64,000 nt of DNA from Panax quinquefolius. Taxonomy: Eukaryota; Streptophyta; Magnoliopsida; Apiales; Araliaceae. A program made the position numbers and the translations under genes. Where the stretch lies: NCBI GenBank assembly GCA_020205615.1, contig CM035167.1, forward strand, positions 133,203,483 through 133,267,482. The letters run 5' to 3'. The stretch's first letter is position 1; every line of letters starts with the position of its first letter. The notes below the pieces were generated by a model. The model saw nothing but the letters and a program-made list of their open reading frames with translations, was not told the DNA's origin and did no database searches. Below are positions 32,441-47,400 of the stretch, one piece after another.

Positions 32441-35400
32441 ACGAGCTAACAGAAAAATAAGATTACTAGAATTGCAAGTATAAACATGTAACCGAACAAC
32501 TGACCTCCTATTATATTCAAACATCCCAGGGAGTTGAGATTCCTTGCTGGAGAATACGTCACTATCCATCGGTAGAGGTTTCACAAAATATCCTATGTCA
32601 GGCCACAACTTAACAGGAAGTTTCACCCCGTTGCACCATAGAATCAGCTTGAGAGGCAAAAGATGATGATGGAAGTGAACCTGGATAATTTTCTTTGAAT
32701 TCTGACCAGGTTCAAGGTTAGCAATTTCTTCCATAGGAACTACATTTTGCATATCATCGTCATCCAATGTCAAGGGACTGCAGATCAAGATGAACAGTTA
32801 TAACATTTATTAGTCATCAAGTAGCCAAGATGTAAGTTACAAGGAATTTGAAATTTGGAATCACAATATTTCCCAACATTAACCCATTAGGTTTAAACTT
32901 TGTGAATGAGTAGAATCACAGAATAGCTGAAATATTGATCAGGATAATCTATTGGTTTCATACAAAAATAAGGAAAACATAGTCCTAAAAGGCTAAAAGT
33001 AACAGGTTGATAGTCCAAAACATATGTTTACCTGTTAATCAGTGTTCGAAGAAACGGCCTAGGCAGCCGCCTAAGCCCCGCCTAGGAGCTAGGGCCCCCC
33101 ATGGCGTCTCGCCTATCCCAAAAAAATCCCTTTAGGAAATTAGGCGGGGTCTACACGGAGAGATTTTTTTTTTTTTAATAACTATCCAAACCAGATCTTG
33201 ATATATTTATTTTTCTAATGATTTACCATATTAATAATGCAGATTGTAGCATATCAAATCACAACAAGAAGTGAAAAAGATAAAGTCAAAATGGATAATT
33301 TTATTATAGATGTAATTTTTTGAACTTGTACCAACTTCAAATTATCATTTATATAAATGATGATACATTTGTAATATTTAGTTTAATTTAATATAATTCT
33401 TAAATTTATGTTTAATTTCTTAAGTTTTAATATTTAATTGAATTCTTGAAATTTTAAATTTTATTATTTAATAGCAATCTTGTTTTATGAATAAAACTAA
33501 TACGTTAAAGATATGTGTTTGAACTTTAAGTAAAGGCCTTTATTATCTTTATTATAAATTGTTTTACTTTATATTATTGTTTTGTTTGGATAAATATAAG
33601 ATAAAATATTAAAATTGACTTACAATAAAAAAAATAAGCGGCCCAATAGGCGCTAGGCCCCCCTGGCCGGCCGCCACCCGCCTTTTAAAACATTGTTGTT
33701 AATCACATGAAGAAATGAAATAAGGTACGAAATCAAACTCTTATAACACCTTCCTTCGTAGTTGTACATTGACTTAAATTTTCAATACACCAAGTTCTCA
33801 GACTGAGAAAAAAGGTGAAAAGGGGCAGTTACGACAAGTTCGAATTTATTGAGTGTCTTTGAAGTTGCCTAAAACATGAAAGATCATATCCATGATAACT
33901 AATTCTTGTCCCCTAAAATGTACTGAAGTTAAATAAACTAAAGAAAATTTTACCAACCAATAAGTTGTGGAACGATCAGATGAACTTTGACCTTGAACCA
34001 TAATATTTGTTTTTATAATTAGAAGGCATGAGCAGACCATCAGTCACAAATTATACCATTTGTAGGTATGGAGTCGGACTGTTTAAGTACATAATACAAA
34101 ATAACTTGCTAGCACAAGTTATTGATATATACCCCACCATCAATAAACAGTTATGTGCATTTTTTCAAGTCTCAGTAGGGAGCTAAGTATGTGTGTGTTA
34201 CCTGCCGCCCGAAGAAACAAAATAAAGTAAGTATAAGTGCAAGATAAACATTTTGGGAGACAGCTACATATTAAAACAACATATAATGATGAAACATGTT
34301 ACCAATTTAAAAAGGAAGCTGCATAAGGAATTGAACCTTCAGACCAGAAATACAGAAATAAGAAAACAGACAATTCCCACAACTATAGCAAGAAATCACC
34401 TATCATTTGCTGTCAATGCTTGCTCTGAATTATTTTGACTTCCTTTCATCTCCTCGTCACACAGAAATAATTTTGATATAGGCTCGGTGGAACAGTTTGT
34501 GAAGTAAACTTCAATGCATACAAAATGAGATTTGTTTGAAATCTCAGATGAAAATATATAATCAACTCTCAAGCCATTTCCATTTGCACGATCTAGGAGT
34601 GTATGAGATTTCGGTTTAACTCTCTCGGAGATACCCCCAATAGAAATTCTGGCCGATGATCTCTGGAGACTACTTGGCCTAGATGCATTCTGGCTCGAAT
34701 CAGGGTTTTCATCCAACCATGATTCAAGAGCTCTCTTCGACATTAATTCACCAAAATCATTAGAGCTGGATTGAGCATTATGCACCTCTAAATTTCCATT
34801 ATGATTTTCATAGGCACTATTACCAACATCTGAAAAATTTATAAACGAACCAGTTTTGTTATTACCTTCACTTGCAGATCCACTCTCATAACTGCCACTT
34901 GAGGCAGTTTCAGAAACTTGAGAACCATAACTAGAGGAGCTTTCTTCATCCAAAGAAACTAATGCTCTTTCAGGGTCATCTACTTCATATGAGTCACTAT
35001 GAGCGACTCCCCCAGTAATATTTGAACAAAAACTATTTTCATCACCAGTCAAACTACAGGGCTCAGGTAGAGGATCATACCCTGGAGCTGCATGGAGAAC
35101 TATCTGTGAAAGAGATCCAGGTAGATAAAACCGATAATTAGTGGGTTCAGCTGCCATCAGTTTTTGTTGTTCACCAAATACTCTTTCTGCAAGTAGACAA
35201 GACAGGTTCTTATTTTCTGATTGACATTTTGATTCTTCCTCCAGTTCATGAGAGCCTATGTAGCATGAAAGAAGTTTATTTAGAATGCGAGCCCGGTCAC
35301 GGATATCATAGTTCAAATCACATTGGGCAAGTTCAAGCACATAGCTTAAGATTTTTTTGAGAGTGCACAGATCATCCCCTTTTGCACATAACACGACCTG

Positions 35401-38400
35401 GAAAAGGACCAATGAGTAAAGACAAGGTTCCCAAACCAATTAAATTCAAAGGAAGATGAGATTCTCTTACACACCATTAACTTGAAAACAAGTTCAAGAA
35501 AAATCTGTCAGAAACTCTTAAAGTTGACGAGTAAAAAATAGGAAGGTTACAAAACAAGAAAGGAAGACGAGCACAACCGGCCAAGATACAAAGAAAGGTG
35601 AAATTGTAGAATGAGAAAATATTATATGGGGAAAAAAAAGAACAACGAGAGTTAACAAAAAACACTCCAAGTCTTTACACGTTCTTCTGAGTCGAGACTC
35701 AACATAATGAAAAGTTTAGGAACAAAATTGTAACTTCATTATGTGGGGAATTCAAGAGAAAGTTTTCTTATTAAATGAGGTGTCACCACTTTGTGTGAAT
35801 CGTGAGGAAAAGATTGTTTTGCTTGTATGACTAGTCACCACTTTCTATAAATCGTGAGGAAAAGATTGTTTTACTTCTATGATTACTGATCAGTCACCAT
35901 TTTGTGCAAATCATGGCAAAAACAAGCAATGTCTTCCACAAACTCTGTGGAACTAGGTTTTCATACTAGTCAAGGAGTTTTACATTCCCAAGAATGTTGA
36001 GTCCAAAACATTTGGGAATTTTTATTAAAGGAAAAACGCAACTAGTTTTTATTTGCTTTCTTAGGCTTACTAGACTAAAAGGACAATGGTTAATGAAGTA
36101 TAATGGTTTCTTGGAATAAATACCTAAGTAATGCCCTTCACATTGAAATGCAGGAAGAAATTAAGTCTCGTTATTTGATTGATTCAAACAATAGAACATT
36201 GTTTATTTTTCCTTGAGATGCCCAAACTATTAATCATTGTTTAGGGCATAGATGTTTATCTTACTTTTTTAGGGTGATATATTTTAATCATTAACAGGAT
36301 AGACCGCACTACAGGAGACAATTGGTTGCATGTTAAGACTTAAAAGTAAGAAGTGCATTAAAAAATGTCTTATATTTTGCCTGATAATAGGGTTTTCTTA
36401 GTTGCAGGCTTGCAGCAAGTAATTCTTTGGTTTGAGACTTCAATATATGCATTAACAAAGGGAATCTGATATTACATTACATTGACATTATTTTAGGGAT
36501 GTGTAGTCTTGTATCTTGTGATCAATTAGAAAGAGTGGAAATTTTTAGATGATCAACAAGGAAACCATCTTTTTAATTACGAGGTATATTCTACATAACT
36601 CCTATATGATTAAACTATGAATTTCATAGTCATGGTGAAGTGCTGATAGAAATTAGAATAATGACCAGTCAAGTCAATCAAATAGTCATAAACATTTACA
36701 TAATCTATGGATTTGAAATTCTGAATTACCGATCAAAAATTAATCTGATACAAATTCAAACAGCTAAAATAAAATGTTGTGCGCAATAAACGTATTTAAT
36801 TAAAGGGTCTTCTTCTAGGGAAAGGCCACAGCACATTCCATTCACTTTGAGGGGTTAGCACTTTGCTGTAAAAAAATTACTAAGGGCCACTTATGACCAA
36901 GCCAAATGGCTTACATCAAATGAATAGATATGTGCTCTATAATTAAAGGTTACTTAGATAAAGTTTCTCATTTGATCAATTAGAATGAGATTCTACTTGA
37001 AATATTAATATCTGCTTATCATTATATGAATCACTTCTACTAGAAGCTGTTTAAGTAAGGAGGTTCAGCACCAGTAGCAAAAGTTGCACTCAGAAGTTAG
37101 TTCTATGTTAAACCTCAAATCTAACTTGTCAAAAGAAAGAAAGAAAATTAGTGTAATCAATTGAGAGTTGGAACTAGGAAACTCTGACTTCACTGTATAA
37201 TACAGAGTAGACATGACAAAAATTGGCGTTGATTTTGATACTTCTGTCGAATATAAATGACAAGAAATGAGAAAAGTAACTGAATTACCTTGACAGCAGC
37301 ATTTAGAATCTGGAGCTTTGTTTCAAGTGCTTCTGTAGTGAAGCATCGAGCCAGATACTTAAGTACAGTCGGTAACATCTTTGGAAGAATGTGTCCGATG
37401 GAGTTGTACTCTCCCACCATACCGATAATCATGGCCCGGGCTGTGGGCACTTTAATTGAATCCAAAGATCGCACCAAATGAACAATTACCTTTAGCAGAA
37501 AAATGAAAATGAATCATCAAATGAAAAAAGGAAGTTATTTTGTTTCTTACTACAGAACCATTTATTAAACATGGCACAGAAGTGTAAAATAGGTTATCAA
37601 AAGGAGGCTAAAAGATCATTTATAGCACCTCATGACTCTAAATACAGCCTATTGAGCAATGAGCTTTCATGACTAATGAACAAGAATCATAATATTACTT
37701 TTGCATTTGTTAATTTTTCTGGATCATATTTACACAGAATTTCTTATGTTTCAAATCTGCCGCTATCTTGGGAAAATATTCTTTTCTAGACATGGTTTGT
37801 AGATTCAACCCATTTGTCTTGTTTCCTTAGTATATGGGTTATCAAGGCTTAGAGCAGGTATGAACTATGAAGAGAGGTGTTTAGGGCTCAGCTGACTCCA
37901 CTGAATTTTTTCATTTTTAGTTTTCATATATATACATATATATATATATATATAATTTGTAAATTTTAGAGGAAATATAATAAATGAACCCCCTGTAGAG
38001 GAGAAAGTACCTTAAAATTACCCACTACATCTAATGGATCAACAAAAGACAACTATATTTACAAGTGGACGAAAAACTGATTACATTTTACACCTTGATA
38101 CATTAACTACTGCGATTAAAGAGAAATTTTAGTCACACAAAAGCAATAAAAAAAAAAAAATTTGTGGTCTCACAATTGATATCTGCTATGTGATAAGTCA
38201 TAAGTGATATTAAGTATAATCTCTGCTTAAATAGTGTTTATATATTCAGATCGAATAAGCTGGGGACAAGGGAGGGGGAAGGAAGTGAACCTATATATTA
38301 GCTTAACAGGAAAAGAGGAATGTGTCAAGAATACCTTCTCATGACTGGGTGGATCTAGTTTTATGATTGCTCTGATAGATATGATTGCCTGAATTAAAAC

Positions 38401-41400
38401 TACCGATTCTCCATCTGAAGACTCGATCTCATTATTCAAAGATTCTGCAATGGCTTGATTTATGTTAAAAGATTTAAGAAGAAAGAAAGAGGATTTATTT
38501 ATAAATAAGTTTTTTTTATATAAAATGGAAGTTCTTCTGCAGATCGTATAGATTCTATACAATAAAACAATTGTGACTTACTAGGTCTAGTCAAAGCCAA
38601 TAGCGCTTCCAAGCAGGTGTTTGCTACTTTTGGAAGCTTTTGCGCACATAAGCCAATTGCAGCTACAGTATCCGCAGTAAATCTTCTATCTGAATCTCTA
38701 ACATAATCCTATCAATAGACCAATGGTGAGCATTGATTTATGTAGATCAATCAAAAGGACCAAGGCAAAGCAAAAAGAAACAAAGAAATGATGATACATA
38801 ATAACAAGTAATTGAATGGGTTAGGTAGATTACTTGCAACAGTCGCGATAGCCGATAAGTAAAGTACGCCTAGTTATCATAATATGTGAAAACAAAAAGG
38901 GCTAACAAGAAAGAAATAATTATAAACAGAAACACATAGATCCCTCATAAGATTAAACATTGTGGCACTGAGCTGTAATCATCAAGTGTTAAGGATAATC
39001 TAAAATTGGTTATGATTAGTTTATCTTGAAGCCTCCGAAGGTTTTGAAAGAATCCAATTATGTAATTTACGGATAGGGAATTCAGTCCTATATTACAAGG
39101 ATATTGCTAGAACTGGCCAAACAAAAAGTAAATGACTAGCCAACTTGTCATTCAAAACGTATAACTAGCAACCTATCTCCTTCCAAGCGTAGTGAATTAT
39201 GATATTTTCTCATCTGCATTATTTTCAACACCATGGAGTAGGTGTGTTCATCACAGGGATTCCTATAGCAACTTTTACTCATTAGATTTGCTCCTTGACT
39301 GAACTCAAATGAAGCCTGAGTTCCACTGTGTGGGACTGACAACTCACTACAGATGTCTTCCATTGGATCTACCTTGACACTTGATCCATTAAATGTTTTT
39401 TGCAAGTCAAGAAACACTCCTTATGTATGGATAATTTTATTTTTTTTGTCTCACTAGAAATCACCAGTGAAAACAAAACAAAATTATTAGGTAATCTTGG
39501 TAGTAAAAGAGATTATGGGATTTCTGAATGCTTTTGACTTGAATGTGGAACATAATGATGATATTTAGAAATGTTAAGACAATAACAATGTAGTGAAAAC
39601 AATAACAAAGAGAAATCGGGGACTCTACGGTCTCAGTATCTCATAATATCCAACATAATACAATGAATAATCTACTCCTTATATAATGCAATATAAGAAC
39701 CCTAATTCTGCTCCGGACCTACCAGTAGGGGTTGAGCATGGTGCAGTTCTGAACAAAAAATTGCACATGAAATGATGAAACTGCTTTGATGCAGTTGCTT
39801 AAATTAAAAACCGTAACATTGGATTGATGCGAAGCGTTTTCTAAGAACGCTCTGCAGTTTCATGGTAAAGTTTCGACTCAAAAACCAATTAAACAAAATA
39901 ATAATAAACATGTCATACTTTTTAAATTCCAAATAAATCTAAACATTGTTGGCTTACTAGTAAATATTACACAACTACAAAAAAGTTAAAACTTCCAATT
40001 TCTCAAATTGAAAAGTTAAAATTTAGTACCATACAAATTATGAAGATGCATACATTACTACAATGTAACCATTGTTTTAAAATTAAAGTTTTAAACCATG
40101 CAAAATTACATATTCCAAAATTAAATTTACAACTATACATATATAGAACTTAAAAAACTCTTAAACATACACAAAAACATGAGAAATATTAAAAAATTAG
40201 AACTCTAAATGGGTGCGATTTCTTAAGAGGTGCGCTTTCTATACCAAAACCACAACCATAAGGGGTGTGGTTCCGACTTAAAAAACCACAATATGCCACT
40301 GAAATCATTGATGCGGTTTCTTTGGTGCGCTTTTTACAAATTTGCATGCGACTTCGGTTGTAAAATCAGTTCTTTCAAGCTTCACCAATAACAAGAAACA
40401 CTCTTGATCAAAAAGAAACCGTTGGGAATATCACAACTAATTGGAACTTGAGATATAAGCATGCATTTTTGACATTGGGAAGAAATAGAGTTTGGCATCC
40501 TTTAAGGCATAAACCAAACGTTGTAACTAGACCTTTTTTTATTCACTTATATTTTGATTGATTGCTTGTTGAAAATGTCAACTATGAGACAAGTCAATAA
40601 TGATGGTCATGGTCCTTATGGATACTCGGTTAAGACAATAACCCGGAGCCGCCTGGGTCATAACCCTCTCACAAGCGGGCAGACCCAGCTTGGAGATGCT
40701 CATGCTCACCTCATTCAAGAATCAGGACTTCAAGTTTCGCTTGACAGTCTCGTGTTGAAAAAGACAAGCTTCAGAGGCTGAACCTGAGCCTTCATGCGTT
40801 CATGAGCACTTTGTATCACTTAAATTCTTATAAAGTAACTAGAACTATAAGTATATAATGTTAGGCGAGATGCCAAAGGACTACATAGTTGTTTTAATAG
40901 TTGTTTTATTTTCTTTTGGCTAATATTCAGTTTATTTCACATGTCAAACTTTTTAATTTGATAAAGGTTGCAAGGGCTAGAAGATATTCCTTTTGGATAT
41001 AAAGCTCTCTTTGTAGAATATAAGAAAAACATATGTTTTGATTAATAATAAAAATAGGCCGTGATTGAAGTCAACCAGTTTTAGACCCTGTAGTTTTCTT
41101 TGACCAGAGTGAAAGAGACCTTTTACTTTACAACTGAATTAGAATTCCCAAATCAAGACATACTCTAATTTAGAGGTTTACCTCTAGATCTTGATAGAAA
41201 AAGAAATAAAAACAAAATTATACAGTCATGGCATACCTGGAACTCTTGAAAAATAACCGAGATAGATGAATCTGTAGCAATGGAAGATAGGATCTCAAGT
41301 TTCAGAGCTTTTATTTGATGAGTATCTGAAGAAATTATGAAGAAGTCCTCAGTATAGGGAGCAAAGAGAGAAGGCATCGCCTTAGCAAACACTTGAATAT

Positions 41401-44400
41401 TGCAGAGCATCTGCATAAATAAGAATACAACAATATAAACCAAAATTAAGGCCATGACAATAGGAGTAGGGAAGACATGTATTGCCAAAATGCACAAGCG
41501 AGTAAAAAACTTACTTAATTTTACTAATCACTTGTATCTTTAGAAACTTGGAAGATCGTATATATTACCATCAATGCTGCTTGGTAAGCGTTAAAAGTAA
41601 TATTCTAGACTAGCAACTAATGAAGTCGTAAATACCAATTCTAGTGGTATCATCACCCATACTGTTGCACAAATGCAGAAAGTAGGTCAACACACCCTCG
41701 TAAGTAGGTTAATACTATAAAACAACATATATTGCATAATTATATCATATGCATTATTAATACGTCTGGTAACTGACAACATCATAATAGTATCACAGTA
41801 ATTCAAAATGTCAACTCTGAAACTTTTGTATTACTGTTTGACAACGTTGTAGCTGAAAGGGTCATATGATTCAACACATAGCACATATAGAAGTGAGAAA
41901 TGCAAAGAAAAAGTAATGGCACAAGAAGATCTTCACTCAAAAAAAAGAGACAGACAAAAAGCATGTAAACTATAGAGAAACCAAAATTAGGGCTGGAAAA
42001 GTAACAACTTTAGAGTTATTGCTTTAGTTACCGTTTATGATTATCGGTAGTTTGGTTTTAATATCCAACCAACAAAAAGATTTGGCTTCAACTTAAATCA
42101 TTACCAAGTTCATGTGAAATCGATTCAATCAAACTGAACAAGTTCATGAACAAGGAAAGCCCAATACATACACAGGACACTACCCTAGCTTTGTCACTGC
42201 CTGTGCTTGGTTATATAAGCATAACTAGACAGTAAGAGCTAATCAAGAAGAAAACATGAAAGTTGTATTTATTCATATAGTCTATCTAATAACAAGCCAA
42301 TCAAAAAAATATTTTATGTTTGTAAAAAATTGAATACTAAATAACATCTTCATATGCATTCGTGCATATATCAAACTGAAGCTGTTGAAAGTCCTTGTTA
42401 CAAATTTATGTTCACTACCTATTTTTACATTGTTTTAGCTTTCATCAACACCGCCACCGCCACCAAAGATAGACACACATAAGCCAAGCTCTATGATAGA
42501 TCTGAAGCTTTGAGAGAGAATTGCTTACTGATTTCATTAATGGAAGGCATATAAATAATTACAATTTACAAATACTAACCAGTTCCTACTATTCAGCAGG
42601 GAGACCAAGTCCTAAGGAATTACAAACTGAGAGCTTATCAGCTCAAACTATAACAGAGTCATAGACTATCTGTTACAACTATACACGAAAATACATTGGC
42701 TAACATGCCCCCTCAAGATAGGCCACGATCAGAGAGGCCAATCTTGTCACGAAACAGTTGAAATTGAGAGGTGGATAGTGGTTTGGTTAGAAGATCAGCG
42801 AGTTGATCAGTAGAAGAAACATGAACAACGCGAAGCTGACCAGATTGAACTTGATCACGAATAAAGTGATAATCCACTGCAACATGCTTCATACGAGAAT
42901 GAAAAATTGGATTGGAACTTAACTGAGTTGCCCCTATGTTGTCACAATAGATCACAGGAGAAGAGAGAAGAGTAACGCCAAGTTCTTTAATCAGCGAACA
43001 TACTCAACTTAGCTCCGCAGTAGTGGCTTCAACTGAGTGAAATTCAGACTCTGTTGAGGACCTGGCAATGGTCCTTTGTTTCTTCGAACTCCAAGAAATT
43101 AAATTACTCCCAAGATAGACTAGATAGGCACAGGTGGAGGAATAATCATCCTTGTTGCCAGTCCAATCAGCATCTGAAAAGGCATGAAGCTTGTCAGCAA
43201 AAGAATGAAGAGAATAGGAGGAGTCACGGTGCAGAAGGAGGCCCTTGTTGAGCGTACCAAGAAGATAACGCAGGATGCGCTTGACAAGAGTCCAGTGTGC
43301 ATCAGTTGGTCTATGCATGAACTGAGACAGTTTGTTCACAGCGAAGGACACATCCGGTCTTGTAAGAGAGAGATATTAAAGACTCCCTACAACTTCACGA
43401 TAAATGGTTGGATCGGGTAGAGGCGAGCCAAGCAATAAGGAAACAGCAGAGGCAGTGTTTGGTATAGGCGTGAGGACTGGTTTGGCTTCCAGCATGTTCA
43501 GGCGAGTGAGGAGATCATTGATGTACCTGCGTTGAGAGAGTAAGAGTCCATGCTTGTGAGAAAGGACTTCAACACCCAAGAAGTAGGACAAATCACCAAG
43601 ATCTTTAAGGGAGAAACGTTTGGCAAGGCTGGAAACAAATTGTGAGAGAATATCATCGTTGCTTCCTGTGACAATTATGTCATCCACATAAACCAATAAA
43701 TATAAAACATGTTGAGCACTGTTAAGAATAAACAGAGAAGTATCAGAGTGGGAATTGCAGAACCCAGAAGCCAACAGAAATTGACGCAGTTTATAGTACC
43801 AGGCCCGGGGCGTTTGTTTAAGCTCATAAATGGCTTTGTGGAGTTTGCAGACAAAGAAGGGATTGTCACGATCAACAAACCCAAGTGGTTGCGCCATGTA
43901 CACTGTTTCAGAGAGGCGGCCTTGAAGAAAGGCATTATTGGCGTCCAACTGTTTAAGAGACCATCCTCGGCTGACAGCAAGACTAAGCACCAAACGAACA
44001 GTTGTTGGTTTAACAACGGGACTGAAGGTCTCATGATAGTCCACTCCAGGACGCTGGTGAAAGCCTTTTGCAACAAGACGTGCTTTAAACCTTTGAATGG
44101 AACCATCAGAGTTTCTTTTGATGTGATAAACCCACATGCATCCCACAATATTTGTGATACCATCAGGTGGAACAAGTTCCCACGTGCCATTGCGAACAAG
44201 AGCATCATATTCCTCAGACATAGCTTTACGCCAGTTGAGATCTTTGATGGCCTGAGAAGTGGTGGAAGGTTCGGTTTGGGAGTTGGCTGATGTAATGGTG
44301 TGAAGGGTGAGTTTTTGGACGAGTTTCTTAATATTGTTTCTGGACCGAGTGATCATGGTGTGTTGGGGATTTTGTGGAGGTGGTGGTGGAGGTGGTTAAG

Positions 44401-47400
44401 AGGCTAGAGGCGGTTGGGAAAGTAAAGAGTTGATATGAGAGGAAGGAGAAAGTACCTGCGGCATAGTTTGTTGGGAAGAGGTGATAGATGGCAGAGCTTC
44501 GGCAGTGGAAGATGGAGATGATGAAGGATACGATAAAGAGCCCATAGAAGGAGAAACATCTGCAAGACGTTGTGAAGATGGAGCTGAGAGAGTCAGTTGC
44601 TGCTGAGGTGTAGAAGAGACAGTAATGAGTGGAGGAATCCAGTCAGACACAGGAAATGAAAGACTTGATGGTTCAGTGGTAGAAGAGTTATAAGGAAAGA
44701 CAGACTCTACAAATTGCACAGACGTGAAACATGTATTTTTCGAGTGGATTGTTCAAAACAATGATATGCACTTTGAGAAAGTGAATAGCCAAGAAAGACA
44801 CAAGGCTTGGACTTGGGATCTAGTTTATGAGATGTGTATGGACCTAACCAAGGATAACACAAACACCCAAACACTTTTAGTTTTGAAAAATTAGGACTTG
44901 TGAAAGATGGACTCATATGGAGAAGACACGTTTAACGTGGGAGTAGGCATCCTGTTAATTAAGTAAATTGCGGTGATGAAAGCATAAGTCCAGAATATGA
45001 TTGGAATGAAGGCATGAGAGAGGAGTGCAAGGCCTGTTTCGACAATGTGAAGATGTTGCCGTTCAGAATATTCGTTATGTTCGGGAGTGTGTGGTGGAGA
45101 AGTGAGATGACTTATTCCATTTTCTGAAAGAAACATTTTGAGAGTGATGTACTCACCACCGTTATCTGAATAAAGGGTGAAAATGTTTTGTTGGAAATAT
45201 TTTTCAACAATTGCTTTATAACGTTTGAACACTGTTTGAACATCAGATTTTCGTTTTAATGGATAGAACCATATGTACTTGGTAAAATGATCAACGAAAA
45301 TGATAGTATTTGTATCCATCATGTGAGACAATGGGAGAGCTCCAAACATCAGAAAATATAACTTGAAGAGGACGAGTTGTGCTCAAGGTAGATGTAGAAA
45401 ATGGTAGTTTATGACTTTTATTGCTTAAGCATTCATTACAACATAAATCCTTTTGGGAAAAAAAATTTAAATGATAGAATATGGTTAAAAATAGATGAGG
45501 CTGGATGACCGAGTCGCTGTCTAATGGATGTTGTTGTTTTAACACTGGAGAAGGCAAGAATGGGAGACGAGGGAGAGCTTGCAACTGGCCATTCATAAAC
45601 TCCATCTTTAGTTCTGCCCTGCAGAAGGATTTCCCCCATCCGTAGGTCCTTCACATGAAAACAAGTATGAAAAATTTCAATAGACATTATTGGTTATACA
45701 AAACAAAGCAATGGAAATTAATTTTTTTTGCATTTTTGAAACACACAAAACATCTTTTAAGTGAAAGGAAGAGGTGGGTGTAGTGAGAAATACGGAACCA
45801 GTGTGACTTATGGGTAGGTTGGTACCATCACCGATCATAACATCGTCGTGACCAGTGTAAGGCTTATGAAGGAAAAGATTATCCAAGTTTGCAGTGACGT
45901 GATGGGATGCTCCACTATCCAGTAACCACGGTGCATTGGTGGATGGGGTTTGAGAAGTAAAATTAGCCCGGGGATGCCATGATGGTGTCATGTCATAAGA
46001 GGAGTTGGCATTATTAGAACCTTGAACTGGCACCAAATGAAATGAGGGACATCGTTTAGCAGTGTGTCCCTGAGTTCCACAGATTTGGCAATGTCCGGAC
46101 GTGCAGGTCGACTGTTCCTGGCCTGGTTTGTGTTGGGCATGGCAGGCCGAAAGTTGGTGTTGGATGATGGACGATAATTGTTCCCCATAAGAGAGAACGA
46201 GGGTCGCCAGTTGTTTTTGGAGGGTCGCCAGTTGTTGTTGTTGAAGGTCCGAGTCATGGGATTGGCAGTAACAGGTCCAAGAATAGAGGAACACGACTGG
46301 GTTTGAAGCGACGCTTCAAACGAGAGAAGCTTCCCATGAAGCTCATCGAAGGAGATAGCAACATCTCGGGCTTGGACGGTTCGGACAAGCTCCTTATAGT
46401 CATCATCTAAACCATCCAAAATTCTTTCAGTAAGATCTTCAGTGTCCATGGGAGCACCGAGGACAGCGAGTTCATTGGATCTTGATTTTACAGAATAGAC
46501 AAAATATGTGATGCTCAGGGTACCTTTGGTGAGACTCTTCAACTGACTCTTCACATGTTTGATACGGCCACGAGAAGGTTTTGCATATGTGGTGGCGAGA
46601 ACATTCCACGCTTCATGGGAAGAGATGGTTCGCGCCACAAAGGAAATAAGTGGGGGAGAGATACTGTTGATGAAAGCATTCAGGATGAGTTTGTCTTGCC
46701 TAACCCAGAAATTATAGGCAGGATTAGGAGCAGTGGTGTCGTTAGTTGTGAGGGTTGGTGGTGGGCACGACTTTGATCCATTGATGTAACCAAGAAGATC
46801 GTAGCCGACAAAGAGAGTTTCGAACTGAATTTTCCAGGAAGCATAGTTGGAAGAATTTAGTTTGAGAGGAGCTTGAGCAGCTGTGTTAATGGCGATGAGT
46901 TGGTTTTCTGTGTTTGACGGGACTGAGTTTGACATTTTGTTGTTTGGAAGGAAAAGAATAGAATAAAATAAAATTTAATGAAGGATCAGATACGGCTTTG
47001 ATACCATGACAGCAGGGAGACCAAGTCCTAAGGAATTACAAACTGAGAGCTTATCAGCTCAAACTATAACAGAGTCCTAGACTATCTGTTACAACTATAC
47101 ACGGAAGTCGTTACCACTATACACGAAAATACATTGGCTAACACTCTAGAGATCTCTCATTCTCTTATTTACTAACTAGAGATCTCTGCTCTCTTGAATA
47201 TCATGGTCTCTTGTCTTTAATAATAGAAATAGAATACATACTTATAGGCTATAGCCAATTAGCCATAGGCAATAGGAAACACTTGATCCATAATAAGATA
47301 GGAAAACCTAATCTTAGAATGAGAGGAAATATCCCCAAAATCCGAATCCACATAAGAAAAAGGAATGGGTTCAAGGCATACACAATGCAAATTTGAAATT

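Larger units (their letters stand above)
42494..47143 (-). mobile_element. Ty1/copia LTR retrotransposon in AP3B intron 4
   Basis: A 4650-base element in minus orientation, the same as the host gene, flanked by the 5-bp duplication CTCTA (42489-42493 and 47144-47148). The 5' LTR is at 47007-47143, followed inward by a primer-binding site TGGTATCAAAGCC (46994-47006, minus) for initiator tRNA-Met. A purine-rich tract at about 42706-42720 precedes the 3' LTR at 42494-42705. The domain order gag, protease, integrase, RT, RNase H defines copia; the wording resembles the Retrofit/Ale lineage. The coding region is broken by frameshifts and stops, so it is inactive. Confidence 0.93.

Noticed and set aside
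34253..34438. Small plus-strand ORF near AP3B exon 9
   Set aside because: Lies in intron 9 and antisense to the exon end; no similarity to known proteins.
43709..44290. 193-codon plus-strand ORF
   Set aside because: Antisense shadow of the copia reverse transcriptase.
46555..46776. Plus-strand ORF antisense to copia gag
   Set aside because: Shadow of gag; no independent support.
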